Source of the DNA: Capra hircus
Lineage: Eukaryota; Chordata; Mammalia; Artiodactyla; Bovidae
Direction of reading: 5' to 3'
DNA: 64,000 nucleotides
NCBI RefSeq assembly: GCF_001704415.2
Contig: NC_030811.1
Span: 80,928,069 to 80,992,068 of the forward strand
Part shown: one piece after another, positions 1 to 11,593 of the stretch
How positions within the stretch are numbered: position 1 is the stretch's first letter
Layout: every line of letters begins with the position of its first letter
Made by a program: the position numbers and the translations under genes
The notes under the pieces: model-generated
Seen by the model: only the letters and a program-made list of their open reading frames with translations
What the model was told of the DNA's origin: nothing
Databases searched by the model: none

Positions 1-81
1 AATGAATTACTTTTCTTTATTTTTCTTCTTCTTTTACTCTTCTGCAGCATTTTTGTTCTAGAATGGCTTTTTCCTTCTGTG

Positions 82-447
82 ATATTTTGCTAGGACTGTT
101 GTAGCAAAATCTACTCACTGAGTGTCTTAAACAGCAGAAATTATTTACTCATAGTTCTGGAGACTGAAAGTCTGAGGTCAAGGTGTTAATTAGGTTTGGT
201 TTTTCCCAAAGCCTGTTTCCCTTACTTGCAGGTGGCTACCTTCTTGCTGTATCGTCACAAGGCATTTTTTCATACCACTGGTGTCATTTCCTCTTCTTAT
301 CAGGACACAAGTTTTACTGGATTAGAAACTACCCATATGACCTAATTTAACCTTGATTACCTCTCCAAAGGCCTTATCTCCAAATATAGTTACATTGAGA
401 GTTAAAATTCCAAAATATGAACTTAAGAGGGACACAGTCCTGTATAA
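82..447 (-). mobile_element. MaLR-type LTR, minus strand
   Basis: Reads as the reverse complement of a mammalian MaLR/MLT-type LTR. The order is the 'cttaaacagcagaaat' block, 'catagttctggagact', 'ttcctcttcttatcaggaca' and 'ccttatctccaaatat'. No internal retroviral sequence adjoins it, so it is probably a solo LTR. It is clearly diverged. The 126-codon plus-strand frame starting at 353 overlaps it and is not a gene. The exact subfamily is not assigned. Confidence 0.6.
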
Positions 448-1398
448 AACAACCCCTTTGGTTCTTATTTTGTGTGCTATCTGTGTATATTATATATCTG
501 ATCCCATCTTCCCTTGTTTCTTATTTTCACTCTTGTTTTCTAAAAGTAAATATTTCCATGTGCCTTTCTTTATCTTCCTCTCTTTTCTATACTCTCTTTC
601 ACTTCTCTTTCATTCCTATGTTCCTGCTTTGGTCAGTCTTATCACCTCTCACACTTTCTACAATAGTTCCAGTAATATTGATACCCTAATTTATATTTCT
701 TGTTTCATTTTTTTTTCTGTGAAATGTTATTAAATATTTGTATTTTAGTTACAGAAACATTATATAATACATTTAAAATATGCTGTTTTCTTCAAATACA
801 TTCCATTAAATGTTCTCACCTTTTATTCACAATCCTTGAAATCCTTTCTGTCTTTTTATATGGACCTGTTGCTTTATGTCTCCTTTGAACAGTGTCTGTG
901 AACTGATTCCCTTTTTTGTCTGCTTTATGCTTTGCTAAAGCTAGGGGAAGGCTGTTAATCCTGGTTTTTTTAGATAAAACAGTATTTTCCAGATATTGAA
1001 CTGAAAACAGATCTTTAACTGTAAAGAAATATGGATACCATTGTGTTACCCAATAAAATACCCTCTCTTTCTGCAGAAGCTTGAAATTTTATTGTTCAGC
1101 CTTCTGTATCCATTAAGTGGGCTGACTTCACCACAGATTTGAAAGGGGGGGAAAAAAGCATGGTCCATTCAGGAAATAGAGGGGATGTTTTGATGGCTAT
1201 ACCATATGAGTGGGGAAACAGTAGAAGACAAAGACAGAAAGGAAAATATGGGCTTTGTGATGGTCTACTCTGAAATATATGCTAAACATTCCTACATTAT
1301 TCACAGTAGACAGTGTAGACCTATTGAAAGATTTTCAACAGGGGAGCAACATTTTTAGATTTTACCTCTAGCTATATCATTCTGGTAGAGGAGTAATT
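448..1398. other. A+T-rich DNA, nothing recognised
   Basis: No gene or repeat family could be recognised. Short plus-strand frames here have T-rich, Phe/Leu/Ser-heavy composition and no domain, so they are treated as chance. Confidence 0.4.
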
Positions 1399-1472
1399 AG
1401 TTTTTAAAAGGTGACATTTGTGGAAATAAGTAATAAGTTTTAAAAAGGTGACATTTGTAGAAATAGCAGCAA
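1399..1472. repeat. 37-bp tandem duplication
   Basis: The block 'ttttaaaaggtgacatttgt' plus about 17 bases recurs with a period of 37 (gtgacatttg at 1411 and at 1448), with a few mismatches. It is a diverged local duplication. Confidence 0.7.
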
Positions 1473-1617
1473 GTTAGAAACTACTCTGAGTATTTGCTTG
1501 AGAGTATGTATGTGAGATGCTGACGCATTCTTGATACAGTATATTTTAACAGTGGAGCTTTTGGACTAGGCTGGTGATTGACACATTAATGGCTTGATTG
1601 CTTGATCTCTCTAGGTA

Positions 1618-1665
1618 TATATACACACATATATATATATGGATGGATATATAGATAGAAACTAA
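1618..1665. repeat. TA/CA-rich and GATA-like simple repeat
   Basis: Interrupted TATATA/CACA tract running into ggatggatatatagatag. Low complexity. The minus-strand frame across it is an artefact. Confidence 0.7.
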
Positions 1666-1833
1666 CTTACACTCCTCATTTCTTATTCTATCTCTTTGAT
1701 TGGGAATGGTTTTTTTGACCACATGTGACAACTCTTGAGCTTAGCACCTCATTTAATGTTGATGTTTCTACATTAAAATATAAGAAAACAAAACCTATTC
1801 TTAACACTATATAGCATGCATGTTGTAGGTCTT

Positions 1834-1873
1834 ATAATTATGAACACTTGAAAATAATTATGAACACTTGAAA
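1834..1873. repeat. Perfect 20-bp tandem duplication
   Basis: The 20-mer ataattatgaacacttgaaa occurs twice with no gap and no mismatch (1834-1853 and 1854-1873). The identity suggests a recent replication-slippage event. Confidence 0.9.
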
Positions 1874-2240
1874 CACATTCAAGTATATCTGGCTCAAATA
1901 AATGATTGAGATCATAGATCATAGCCAAAGCCCTTTATTTCCATCTTATATTTATGATATTATGAAAGTACAATTGTCTATATTGGCCCAAAAAAAAACA
2001 CAAATAAACAAACTGTGATTTAGTCTTTGATAAAAATTAATAGAATTATGAATTCTAACTATTGGGATACTTGAAAATTAAATGATTGGGCTTTATGAGT
2101 TTATCTTCATCTGGAAGATGAAGATATGAACCTATAAAAAAGTGGAACTGTTACCTCAGAAGTTTTCATATATGTGAAAAAAATTATTTGTTTAAAAGAG
2201 AATGGTGAATTTTCACAGATAAAGTTGGTGCTTATCTGTT

Positions 2241-2844
2241 GCTGTTGTTCAGTTGCTCAGTTGTGACTGACTCTTCGCAACCCCATGGATTGCAGCACGC
2301 CAGGTTTCCCTGTCCCTCACCATCTCCTGGAGCTTTCTCAAACTCATGCCATTGAGTTGGTGTTGCCTATCTCATCCTCCATTGTCCCTTCTTCTCCTGT
2401 TTTCAACCTTTCCCAGAATCAGGGTATTTTCTAATAAATTGGCACTTCGTATCATGTGGCAAAAGTACTGGAGCTTCGGCTTCAGCATCAGTCCTTCCAA
2501 TGAATATTCAGGGTTGATTTCTTTTAAGATTGACTGATTTGGTCTTCTTGCAGTACAAGGGATTCTGAAAAGTCTTCATAACACCACAGTTCAAAGGCAT
2601 CACTTCTTCAGTGCCCAGCTTCTTTATAGTCCAACTCTCACATCCTTACGTGACTACTGGAAACAGCATAGCTTTGACTATACAGACATTTGTCAGCAAA
2701 GTGATGTCTCTGCTTTTTAATATGCTGTCTAGGTTTTTCATAGCTTTTCTTCCAAGGAGCAAGTGTATTTTAATTTCATGGCTGCAGTCACCATCTGCAG
2801 TGATATTGGAGCCTCCCAAAATAAAGTCTGTCACTGTATCCATT
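2241..2844 (-). mobile_element. BovB LINE 3' fragment
   Basis: Reverse complement of the BovB 3' end. It begins near the CAGTTGCTCAG terminus, continues through the GGTTGATTTC and CAAGGAGCAAGTG blocks, and stops at 'aaagtctgtcactgtatcc', so it is 5' truncated at about 600 bases. Minus-strand frames inside encode decayed C-terminal ORF2 residues (LDSILKSRDITLLT). Moderately diverged and inactive. Confidence 0.9.
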
Positions 2845-2959
2845 ATTTAGTTTTATATAATTTGCTTTTGCTTTATGTGGGTTTAGAGAAAGGCACCAAT
2901 GAAGCAGAGAAGGAAACAGGGAAAGCTTAGGCTTGTAGAAAGGGTCAAGGAGATCTGTA

Positions 2960-3240
2960 CAGCCAATTTGGTGATTTTAAAATAACAACAAACCAATACC
3001 CTTATATTTTAATTTTACTGTGTTGGCTGCTAAATGGATGCAGCAAGTTAGCAGGAGATATTGTGTTGCTTCAGATGCAGATTTAGAATCAAGGTAGTGA
3101 AAGTAAGGAGAGAGAGGAATGCAAAGATAAGGAGGCACTGTTCAACTGAGAAAATCAAAAGTGATAGATTTGGTATGGAAGGTGAAGAAAGAGAAGTTGA
3201 GAGGGCCAAATAACTCTCAGGTTTCTGATTTTGTAATTAA
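2960..3240 (-). mobile_element. L2 LINE remnant, ORF2 part
   Basis: By eye it follows the reverse complement of L2 ORF2 (ggctgctaaatggatgcagc, then gatagatttgg and gagaagttgag blocks). Very diverged. It lies before, not after, the L2 3'-end piece that follows, so the two are separate copies or a rearranged one. Confidence 0.45.
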
Positions 3241-3244
3241 AATG

Positions 3245-3560
3245 ATTGGTTACCTTTATTTTACTGAGCATCTGCTGAGTGCCACAACTATTCTAGATAT
3301 TGGTGATAGTTTGGTGAAGCAGATAAGCGAAGTCTCTATTTTCATAGAAATTTTACTCTAGTGATAGAGACCAATTATAATCAAATAGGCCAAAAAAAGG
3401 GTTCTTTTTAAGCAAAAATAAAGTTTGACAATGAGACAGAAATAAAAGAAACGGGTATAAGAAAGAGCTGTTTTCAGAAGAGAAGTAGGATTGCTCACTG
3501 AAAACATGGCATCTGAGCCAACACTTGAGAGAAGTGAGAACATCAGTGAATGGTATTTCT
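3245..3560 (-). mobile_element. L2 LINE 3' end, minus strand
   Basis: Matches the reversed L2 tail: 'ttactgagcatctgctgagt', 'ctattctagatattggtg' and, further in, 'gaacatcagtgaatgg'. These correspond to the tail usually read as 'tgagcacctactatgtgcc'. An ancient mammalian repeat, heavily mutated. Confidence 0.55.
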
Positions 3561-4315
3561 ATTACCTTTGGCCTAATTATAACCCTATCTGGACTTTGGG
3601 GCAGATTCCAATTCCAATTTCCAATATATTCTTTTTTTTTTCTGTTTTTTTTACTATGCAACTGGGGAGCTACTTTTCATCACTTGTTAAGCCAAGTTTT
3701 GAAACCAGTGCAGCTGGCAGGCTGTCTTAATGCTTTCTGTTACAGTATTGCTGGTAACTTCCTTTTCCCAACTTTTCATGCTGTTCTATATATGTTTTAT
3801 TTAAATCATGATCCCCAGAGATGGATAATCATTTCTTGAATTCCAGGAATGTTGAATCTCCAAAATAAGGAATCAGGGTATTAATCATTTCTCATCTCTC
3901 CCAATCACCACCATACAGGTGCGAGCTTAACTTAGTCTTACATTAAGCACGCTGCTAGTTTCTTCCTCTAGAAGTTTGTTCAGATTTTTTAAAACATCTT
4001 TTCAAAGATCTGAAATTTTCAGATGCTTCTGGGTGTGAATGAAAAAAAAAAAAAAAACAACAAACCTTTGTTGTAATATGTTTGTCCCTGCTACCCATTC
4101 AGTGATTTAAAGAGAATAAAGAACAGTTACAGATAAATTTAAGTTTGTGTTCATGTTGTTATTGATGGGGTTAGAAGACATGTATAGTACATATATATGT
4201 GCTTTATTAATATACGCATATGTAAATACACTATATTTTCTATATATGTATATAAATTATAGATGGAATCACATGGGTAGATGAATTCAAATCTTTCATA
4301 TTCACGAAACAGCTT
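3561..4315. other. Unassigned DNA with homopolymers
   Basis: Holds T-runs near 3631-3650 and an A-run at about 4046-4062. No gene and no repeat family recognised. Confidence 0.4.
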
Positions 4316-4550
4316 GGGCTTCCCAGGTGGCTCTAGTGGTAAAAAACCCACCTGCCAATGCAGAAGACTGACATAAGAGATGTAGGTTTGATCCCTGTGT
4401 CAGGAAGATCCCCTGGAAAAGAGCATGACAACCCATTCCAATATTCTTGCCTGGAGAATCCAATGCATAGGGGAGCCTGGCGGGCTACGGTCCATGGTGT
4501 TGCAAAGAGCTGAACACAACTGAAGCTGCTTAGCACAGCAGAGCACAGCA
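4316..4550 (+). mobile_element. Bov-tA SINE
   Basis: tRNA-like head (gggcttcccaggtggctcta, then a degraded B box near ggtttgatccc) followed by the Bov-A body (cattccaatattcttgcctg; ggagcctggcgggctac) and a degenerate tail after 'acaactgaagc'. Full length for the family. No TSD seen. Confidence 0.9.
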
Positions 4551-5295
4551 TAAGTAACTTTCATGAAAACTCCTGTATTTCATCTTATTTGAAATTTATC
4601 AGTGAATTACTTAAAGTGTTAGAAGTTGGCTTCTTTGAACCCAAATTCCTCCTAAAACTAAAGACATGAAATTATCTAATATGATTGGACTCTGATAATG
4701 ACAAAGCAAAATTAGAAATCATATTGATACTACATGAATAATATTACTTCTCCTCCATTACTCTGCTATTTCTTCTTTTTTATGATCTAATGTTCATCAG
4801 GTCTGAGGATAATAATATTCTCAACAAAAGGATTTAGCACATACTAGAAACATCTACATTCCAGGGATGAAAGCTGCTTTACAAATAATTTAATTAATGT
4901 AATGCCCTACTGTGCAAGGAATACATCTATTTCTGAGCTCTATATAGCTCATTTATCTACGCTTTACCAAGGAAAGTTTGTAACCACTTTTTTCTATTAT
5001 TACACACCACGAAAAATTCATCTTATAGTGGTTTGGACTTAGTACTTATTTACATACGCATTTGTTTCATGCACGTATACTTCTGCATGTTTATATAAAC
5101 TCACACACCTTCATTCACATATTTTTAAAATATTTAAATGGAAATAAAAGGTTAATGAAATGAAATAGCCTTACTACAACTTGTTATTTGTGATACTGTA
5201 ATATTTTCTATTTCTTTCCACTCTTTTTTTTGCTAATGGGTTGTAACTCACAATTAGTAAAATATTAGTGTACATTATATAATTTATATGAAAAT
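4551..5295. other. A+T-rich DNA, nothing recognised
   Basis: No frame of note and no repeat family identified in this stretch. Confidence 0.4.
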
Positions 5296-5360
5296 AATAA
5301 ATAATGGAAGAAAGATAAAGAAAAGGAGGGAGAGAAGGAAAGAAAAAAAGGAAGAAAAAC
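5296..5360. repeat. Purine-rich (A/G) tract
   Basis: About 60 bases of almost pure A and G on the plus strand (gaaagataaagaaaaggagg onward). Low complexity. The 68-codon minus frame across it (Phe/Leu-rich) is an artefact. Confidence 0.75.
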
Positions 5361-5540
5361 AGCTCTGAATACAAATACATGCTCTATAATCTTATGAACA
5401 TAAAAAATATGGAAGAGTATAAACAAAATTATTAATCTTGATTGCTTTGGAGAGGTAAGGATAAGAATTGAAAATGGAAAATATTTGAGGTCTTAGTATA
5501 AATGTTTTATTTACACAACTCTTTTCACTGGATTTCTCTT

Positions 5541-5589
5541 ATATGTGTGTATATATATATATTTATATTTATATATGTGTGCGTGTGTG
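5541..5589. repeat. TG/TA microsatellite, left part
   Basis: Alternating TGTG and TATA. The copy 'atatgtgtgcgtgtg' at 5573 is repeated as 'atatgtgtgtgtgta' at 5822, across the inserted SINE. Confidence 0.8.
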
Positions 5590-5821
5590 CTGTTTTTGTG
5601 TTGTTTTAATTGATAAGTCATGTCCATCTCTTTTGCACCTCCATGGACTGTACCCTCCTGGACTGTAGCCTGAAATCCTCGGTCCATGGAATTTCCCAGA
5701 TAAGAATACTAGAATGGGTTGCCATTTTCCTCTCCAGGGGATCTTCCTGACCCAGGAATCAAACCTGTATCTCCTGCCTTGGCAAGCAGATTCTTTACCA
5801 CTAAGCTACCAGAGAATCCCC
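5590..5821 (-). mobile_element. Bov-tA SINE inserted in a microsatellite
   Basis: Reverse complement of Bov-tA: the body (tccatggaatttcccag; ctccaggggatcttcctgac) followed by the reversed tRNA-like head ending 'ctaccagagaatcccc'. Flanked on both sides by the same TG/TA microsatellite, which supplies the apparent TSD. Confidence 0.9.
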
Positions 5822-5880
5822 ATATGTGTGTGTGTATATATTTATATATATTATATATATAGAGAGAGATGAGAGATAGT
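5822..5880. repeat. TG/TA/GA microsatellite, right part
   Basis: Continuation of the interrupted microsatellite: atatgtgtgtgtgtata, then TATA repeats, then agagagagatgagag. Confidence 0.8.
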
Positions 5881-7634
5881 ATTTTATATATATGGGGCAT
5901 ATGTATATACATATATGGAACTATGCAAAGGTGCAATATTTACGTGTATGAGAGAGAAAGATTTTGAGGTAGAGATAAATACAGACAGAAATTTTCAGTG
6001 CTGAATTTAATTTACTGTCATAGATTTCACATTGTCACTTATTTTGAAAAAAAAATCGTAATTAATGCCTTGACTTTTGCAAAGTTTAAAATACATCTCA
6101 TGAAGCCCCATAAGAGCAACCAACTCCCTGACAAAAATTTACTTGCCACCCCCGTGCAAAGAATCCAAGCCTGACCAAGGTGATCATAGGCTGTTTTGGT
6201 TAACATGCACATCTCACAAGAATATATGCAGAGTGTTTTCATGATTTGACCAAGAAAGGGCCCTAGAAACAGATTTACTAATCTCCTTGTAAGATTTTAT
6301 TTTTTATTCCACCAGTGGAGAATTGACTAATTAAGATTTAATTTGAGTCATTTAATAGTTTTCACTCTAATTCATGCTTTTACCTCTGAAGACTTTTTTG
6401 TTTGTTTCCTTACAGAATTACAGCTCTCCATCACTTATAAGGTTTTGCCAAAATACACAGAATGGTAAGAATTGAAAGCATCAAAGATACTTTAAGATTG
6501 TCTTGCACACCAACATGATGACCATATTCATACTGAGAATTTCCAAATTCACAGAAATTAGTACATTGAATTAGTAATTTACATTTAATTAGAAATTTAC
6601 ATTGAATTAGTAAATTTATCAACTTCTTTCTATCTCCTGTGTGGAATCATTTATGTCAGTATAAAAATGCTTCTGATTCTTGATTTGGATGCTTACATTA
6701 ATGGATGGTAAATTAGCCAAGAAAGATAGTTAAAAGCATTGTTTAAATTATTTATGTGTAGTTAAAAAGATATTTTGGAATATATTCTTTAGTTCCTTAA
6801 TGATATGCTGCTATTTTCAAAGGCACCTCTTTCAGATAAGCACTGAGTGAGAGAGATGCTGAATTGTGAATTAACTTGACAACACTCATTTTATTCCTTT
6901 TCTTTCTAGAAATAAGTCATGAAAGCACAAAAATAGAGACAGATTTGGTCAATCTAGAAAGCTTCTTATTTTACAGATTTCTAATTACTTTAACCTAATT
7001 TGTCTTTTATTCCTACCAGTCAGTGTTCAAAGTGAACATTCCTACCATTTTTGACAAAATATCAGGTGAAAAGTGTAACCATACTACCTTAGTGTCAGAA
7101 AACAAACATCATTTTATGTCACATTTAAATTGTGTCATATTCTTTAATAGTGTATTCTTTAATACACTTGAATATTTAGTAGTATATTCTTTTTAATATC
7201 ATGTATAATATTTGTCAAATATGGATGCCTCATAAATATTTGTTGAGTTAATGATTAATACTTGAATTCTAAAATTGATTTCAGCTAGGCGAATAGACAT
7301 TTAGTAATCCTTAGTTGGATACACTTCCAGAGCAATTTTTAGAAATTACCTTGGTACGGAAGTTATTTTCTGAGTAGAAAACTTTAGAGATCCCTTAATT
7401 GTGCAATTTTAAGCTTGAAAACTGGTCCACTACACTTCATGATACAACTTACAAGACACCTTGTATTATTGCTGTGTTTTGTTTTGGCGAGGATAACAAT
7501 CAGATCTCAAGGTAGGCAGAAAATAGTCTTCGTACCAATTTCTCACATACACTAGTTTAGGAAATTTTTAAGAATTCTGGAAAAATAATAATAAATTTTA
7601 TGTAGAGTCCAAGAGGACCTCAGTAAAAAGGGGC
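5881..7634. other. A+T-rich unassigned DNA
   Basis: No gene seen. At 6556-6617 a degenerate tandem repeat of about 18 bases is present (attagt-acattga / attagaaatttacattga). Otherwise no repeat family was recognised. Confidence 0.4.
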
Positions 7635-8081
7635 AAAGCATAGTTAAAGCTATGGTTTCTCCAGTAGTCATGTACGGATATGAGAGTTGGACCATAAAGA
7701 AGGCAGAGGACAAAAGAATTGATGCTTTCAAATTGTGGTGTTGAAGAAGACTCTTGAGAGTCTCTTAGACTGCAGATAAAACCAGTCGACCCTAAAGGAA
7801 ATCAACCCTGAATATTCACTGGGAGGACTGATGCTGAAGCTCCAATACTTTGGCATCTGAGGTGAAGAGCTGACTCATTGGAAAGGACCCTGATGCTGGG
7901 AAATATTGAGGGCAGGAAAAGGGGGTAACAGAGGATGAGATGGTTGGATGGCATCACTGTCTCAATGGATATGAGTTTGAACAAACTTCAGGAGATAATT
8001 AAGGACAGGAAAGCTTGGCAACCTGCAGTCCATGGGGCCGCAAATACTCAGACATGACTGAGCGACTGAAAAATAACAGCA
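7635..8081 (+). mobile_element. BovB LINE 3' fragment
   Basis: BovB 3' end in sense orientation, from 'aaagctatggtttctccag' through 'gagttggaccataaagaagg', 'ctccaatactttggc' and 'gatgctgggaaatattgagg' to 'gactgagcgactg', with a variant A-rich tail. About 450 bases, 5' truncated, with indels. Confidence 0.9.
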
Positions 8082-8421
8082 AGGATCTCTACCCTTTCCC
8101 TTTGAGTTTCTACTTCATTGTCTATTTCTGTCTTAATTATCCTGGCTAATCACACAGGAAGGAAATTAAGACCCCAAGGAGATTTTTACTCTCTTAGATG
8201 TCTGAACCAGTTGCCATGGCTGTTTAGATCAGAGCCTAGGTAGATGTAAGGCAGACATAGGTCTGATGCCTCAAAGGAGTCAATACTGGAATATCTTCTG
8301 ATCATGCTACAGGGCCCTGGTCACATAACTACGCTGTGAAGAAAAAGCTGTTTGTATAATCAGAAACAGTGAGGACATTAGGAGCCCAAGTGTGCTTGGG
8401 TCTGAGAACACCATAGCTGAT
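8082..8421. other. Unassigned DNA
   Basis: About 340 bases between two BovB copies. No gene or repeat recognised. Confidence 0.4.
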
Positions 8422-9535
8422 TGTTAGTTAGTTCAGTCGCTCAGTCACGTCCTACACTGAGACCCCATGACTGTAGTATGCCAGGCTTCCCTGTCGATCA
8501 CCAACTCCCAGAGCTTACTCAAATTCAAGTCCAGAGTCAGTGATGCCATCCAACCACCTCATCCTCTGTCATTCCCTTCTTCCTCCTGCCTTCAATCATT
8601 CCCAGCATCAGGGTCTTTTCCATTGAGTCAGTTCTTCACATCAGGTGGCCAGAGTAGTTTCAGCTTCAGCATCCATCCTTCCAGTGAATATTCAGGACTG
8701 ATTTCCTTTAGCATTGACTGGTTGGATCTCCTTGCAGTCCAAGGGACTCTCAATAGTCTTCTCTAACACCACAGTTCAAAAGCATCAATTCTTTGGTGCT
8801 CAGCTTTCTTCACAGTCCCAACTCTCACATCCATACATGACTACTGGAAAAACCATAGCCTTAACTAGATGGACCATTGTTGGCAAAGTAATGTCTCTGC
8901 TTTTTAATATGCTGTCTAGATTGGCCATAGGTTTTTTTCCAAGGAGCCAGTGTCTTTTAATTTCATGGCTGCAGTCACCATCTGCAGTGATTTTGGAGCC
9001 CCAAAAATAAAGTCTGTCACTTTCCACTGTTTCCCTATCTACTTGCCATGAAGTGATGGGACCAGATGCCATGATCTTAGTTTTCTGAATGTTGAGTTTT
9101 AAGCCAGCTTTTTCACTCTCTTCTTTAACTTTTTTCAAGAGGCTCTTTAGTTCTTCTTCACTTTCTGCCATAAAGGTGGTGTCATCTGCATATCTGAGGT
9201 TATTGATATTTCTCCTGGCAATCTTGACTCCAGCTGTGCTTTATTTAGTCCAGCCTTTCTCATGATGTACTCTGCATATAAGTTAAATAAGCAGGGTGAC
9301 AATATACAGCCTTGACGTACTCCTTTCCCAATTTGGAACCAGTCTGTTATTCCATGTCCAGTTCTAACTGTTGCTTCTTGACCTGCATACAGATTTCTCA
9401 GGAAGCAGGTCAGGTGGTCTGGTATTCCCATCTCTTGAAGAATTTTCCACAGTTTGTTGTGATCCACACAGTCAAAGGCTTTGGCATAGTCAATAAAGCA
9501 GAAGTAGATTTTTTTTGGAACTCTCTCACTTTATT
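8422..9535 (-). mobile_element. BovB LINE, 1.1 kb, RT region decayed
   Basis: Reversed BovB from its 3' terminus (gttcagtcgctcagtcacg) into the reverse transcriptase. The minus strand still reads GIPDHLTCFLRNLYAGQEA and the motif-B region RQGCILSPCLFNLYAEY. An indel throws the YADD catalytic box into another frame, so RT is split between two frames. 5' truncated just after the 'aagcagaagtagat' block. Inactive. Confidence 0.92.
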
Positions 9536-10039
9536 GATGATTGTAACACAGGTTAAAAACTTTATCTGTCCCTTTTCTGCCCAAACTATTGAACCTCTTG
9601 TTTTGCTGTTCTTAGTGTACCTTCATTACCCCATTGCTTCCTTCACAGAAAAAATCAGACACTAGACTTCAGAGTTTTGTATTCACAACTGATAAATTAA
9701 GAAACACAAGTTACAAATATAATCATTCAGATTTAGAATTTGAATGCAATAAGTTAACAAAGAAGCAGTGTCAAGTTTCTTAAACTAAGGAATGTTGAAT
9801 AGACGTTTTCAGTTCTAGGCATTTCTTAAAGGGAATGCTATGTCTAAGAATTTTAGTGGTAAAGCTTGACCCAGTTAATAGCAGAGGAGAAGGACTATTT
9901 GGGGTGACGTTTCCTTTGTTTTGTTCTTACACTCTTAAATTCAAGCCCTCACAGATGCTGATCTCATTTCAAGGACTTTGTCTTTTCTCCTATGCGTGTC
10001 TGGAGGTTTTCTTATTTAGAGAATTTGACGATCCCTCTC
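9536..10039. other. Unassigned DNA
   Basis: No gene or repeat family recognised between the BovB and the LTR/DNA-transposon pieces. Confidence 0.35.
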
Positions 10040-10095
10040 TCTATAGTCATCTATTGCTGCATAACAAATTACCCTAAAATATAATGCCTTTAAAC
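10040..10095 (-). mobile_element. Possible LTR fragment
   Basis: 'tcatctattgctgcataaca' and 'aattaccctaaaatataatg' resemble the reversed end of MaLR/MER-type LTRs. The stretch after the next element (about 10430-10830) may be its continuation, but that match is weak. Confidence 0.35.
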
Positions 10096-10097
10096 AA

Positions 10098-10410
10098 AAA
10101 TCAGCAACCTGGCCTTTTGTATAGTTTGTGAGCCAGTAGTGGTACTTATATTTGGATGTGGTTGACAAAATAAAAATAAGTGTAATATGTTCTGATATGT
10201 AAAATTTATATAAAGTTCAAATTTCAATGTCCATAAATACATTTTTGCTGGAATATGCCCATGCTTACTTGTTAATTATTGTCTATTAAGGCTACTTTTA
10301 TGCTAAAAGAACAGAATTGAATATTTTCAAAAGATACCGTATGTTCTCCAAAGGCTAAAGTTTATTCTATCTGGTCATTTACAGAAAAGTTTTGCTGACC
10401 CCCTCTTAAA
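10098..10410 (+). mobile_element. hAT-like nonautonomous DNA transposon
   Basis: Resembles the mammalian hAT (Charlie/MER-type) element whose body reads 'aaatttcaatgtccataaat' and whose terminus reads 'tttacagaaaagttttgctg' then ACCCC. Left and right ends look like complements of the 'ggggtcggcaaac'-type inverted terminus, both mutated. Subfamily not assigned. Confidence 0.55.
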
Positions 10411-11578
10411 AAATGATGATGACCATTTATAAACTCTCGTGATTTCTGTTCGTAGGGATTCAAAGCAGCCAGTCCAATAGTTCTGCTTTACGGCTTCTTA
10501 TGAGGTTTATAATCAGACGTTGGCTGAGGAGGCAGTTGGCAAAAGGCTTACCTGGAGTTAAACAACATCCCCAGCCGATCTCTGACCTGAGGCTGCCTGC
10601 CACAGTCCACCCTCTTTCCTTCAAATATTCATGTGACTTTCTGAGAAAAAATAGACTCAATGCCATCCAAAGGCCCCAAAGTTTCCACCCTACAAATCAT
10701 GAACTCAAATGCAAGCATCTTACCTTCTATAATAGTTCCAGATATTCCCTTGCTTCCTTGGAACCGTTTCCTCCTGATCTGAAGGCCTGTGAACAAAAAG
10801 GGCCTAGTTGTGTTCCCATATACTCAGCATAGGATAGTGGTACAGGCGGAGTGAAACTATACAGAAGGAAGGAGGGAGGCACGTAAGGAATCAGTCAGTC
10901 AGCAGCACTTCTGAAGTCCAGCTGGCACAATTGCTACAACCACATAGGTCTCATTAAAGCCAACTAGGACCTGGGCACTCAGCTCTTACAGTAAGGGAAG
11001 GGTACACTTACAGTCTCCAAAAGCATCAGGTGTGCAAGCTTGTTTGAGAAATTTCAGGAAACTGAACTTCTTCAGGAGCCTAGAGGAATTTGAGAAGAAA
11101 TTTTAAAATCATTTTAATTATGATTTAAAATTTTAAAATATTTATGGTTTAAATATTTTAAACCATTTCAAATATTTATTTAAAAAAGAACAATATAGAT
11201 GTATAATATAAAAAGTGAAGCTCTTCCCTCATGCTTCTCCATACAGAAGTAACCACTTCTAACCCGCTTGTACAATTCGGTCTGACTGGTTTCTGTACCA
11301 CACAATATTTCTTCCTTAATAGCTGATACTACTAAATATATTGTTGTACAACTTACATTTCTCAGTTTGAAAGCCCAGAGATCCTATTTTTTCATGTGCA
11401 TGCATGCATATACATTCGCCCATTCTTTAATGACTCAAATCATTAAAAGTTCAATCCACTTTATCCAGACCACATCTCCCATAACAAAGAATGTGAAATG
11501 ACCTTAATGTTTCTTTGATCTCCTATACACTATGGTCTAGATAACAGTTACTTTAGAATTATTTTCCTATTTATTCCA
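10411..11578. other. Mostly unassigned DNA
   Basis: 10430-10830 may be old LTR sequence. 10830-11100 is more G+C balanced but shows no gene. 11100-11180 is almost pure A/T with a near-palindrome at 11147-11165. The 110-codon frame starting at 10500 has no recognisable domain. Confidence 0.35.
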
Positions 11579-11593
11579 CTCATAACTTTCTTT
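11579..11593. repeat. TSD of twin-primed L1, left copy
   Basis: ctcataactttcttt, identical to 12658-12672. Confidence 0.9.

Noticed and set aside
353..733. 126-codon plus frame
   Set aside because: T-rich, Phe/Leu/Ser-dominated, overlaps a reversed LTR, no domain.
11147..11165. Near-palindrome ggtttaaatattttaaacc
   Set aside because: Short, imperfect and in almost pure A/T DNA; expected by chance.
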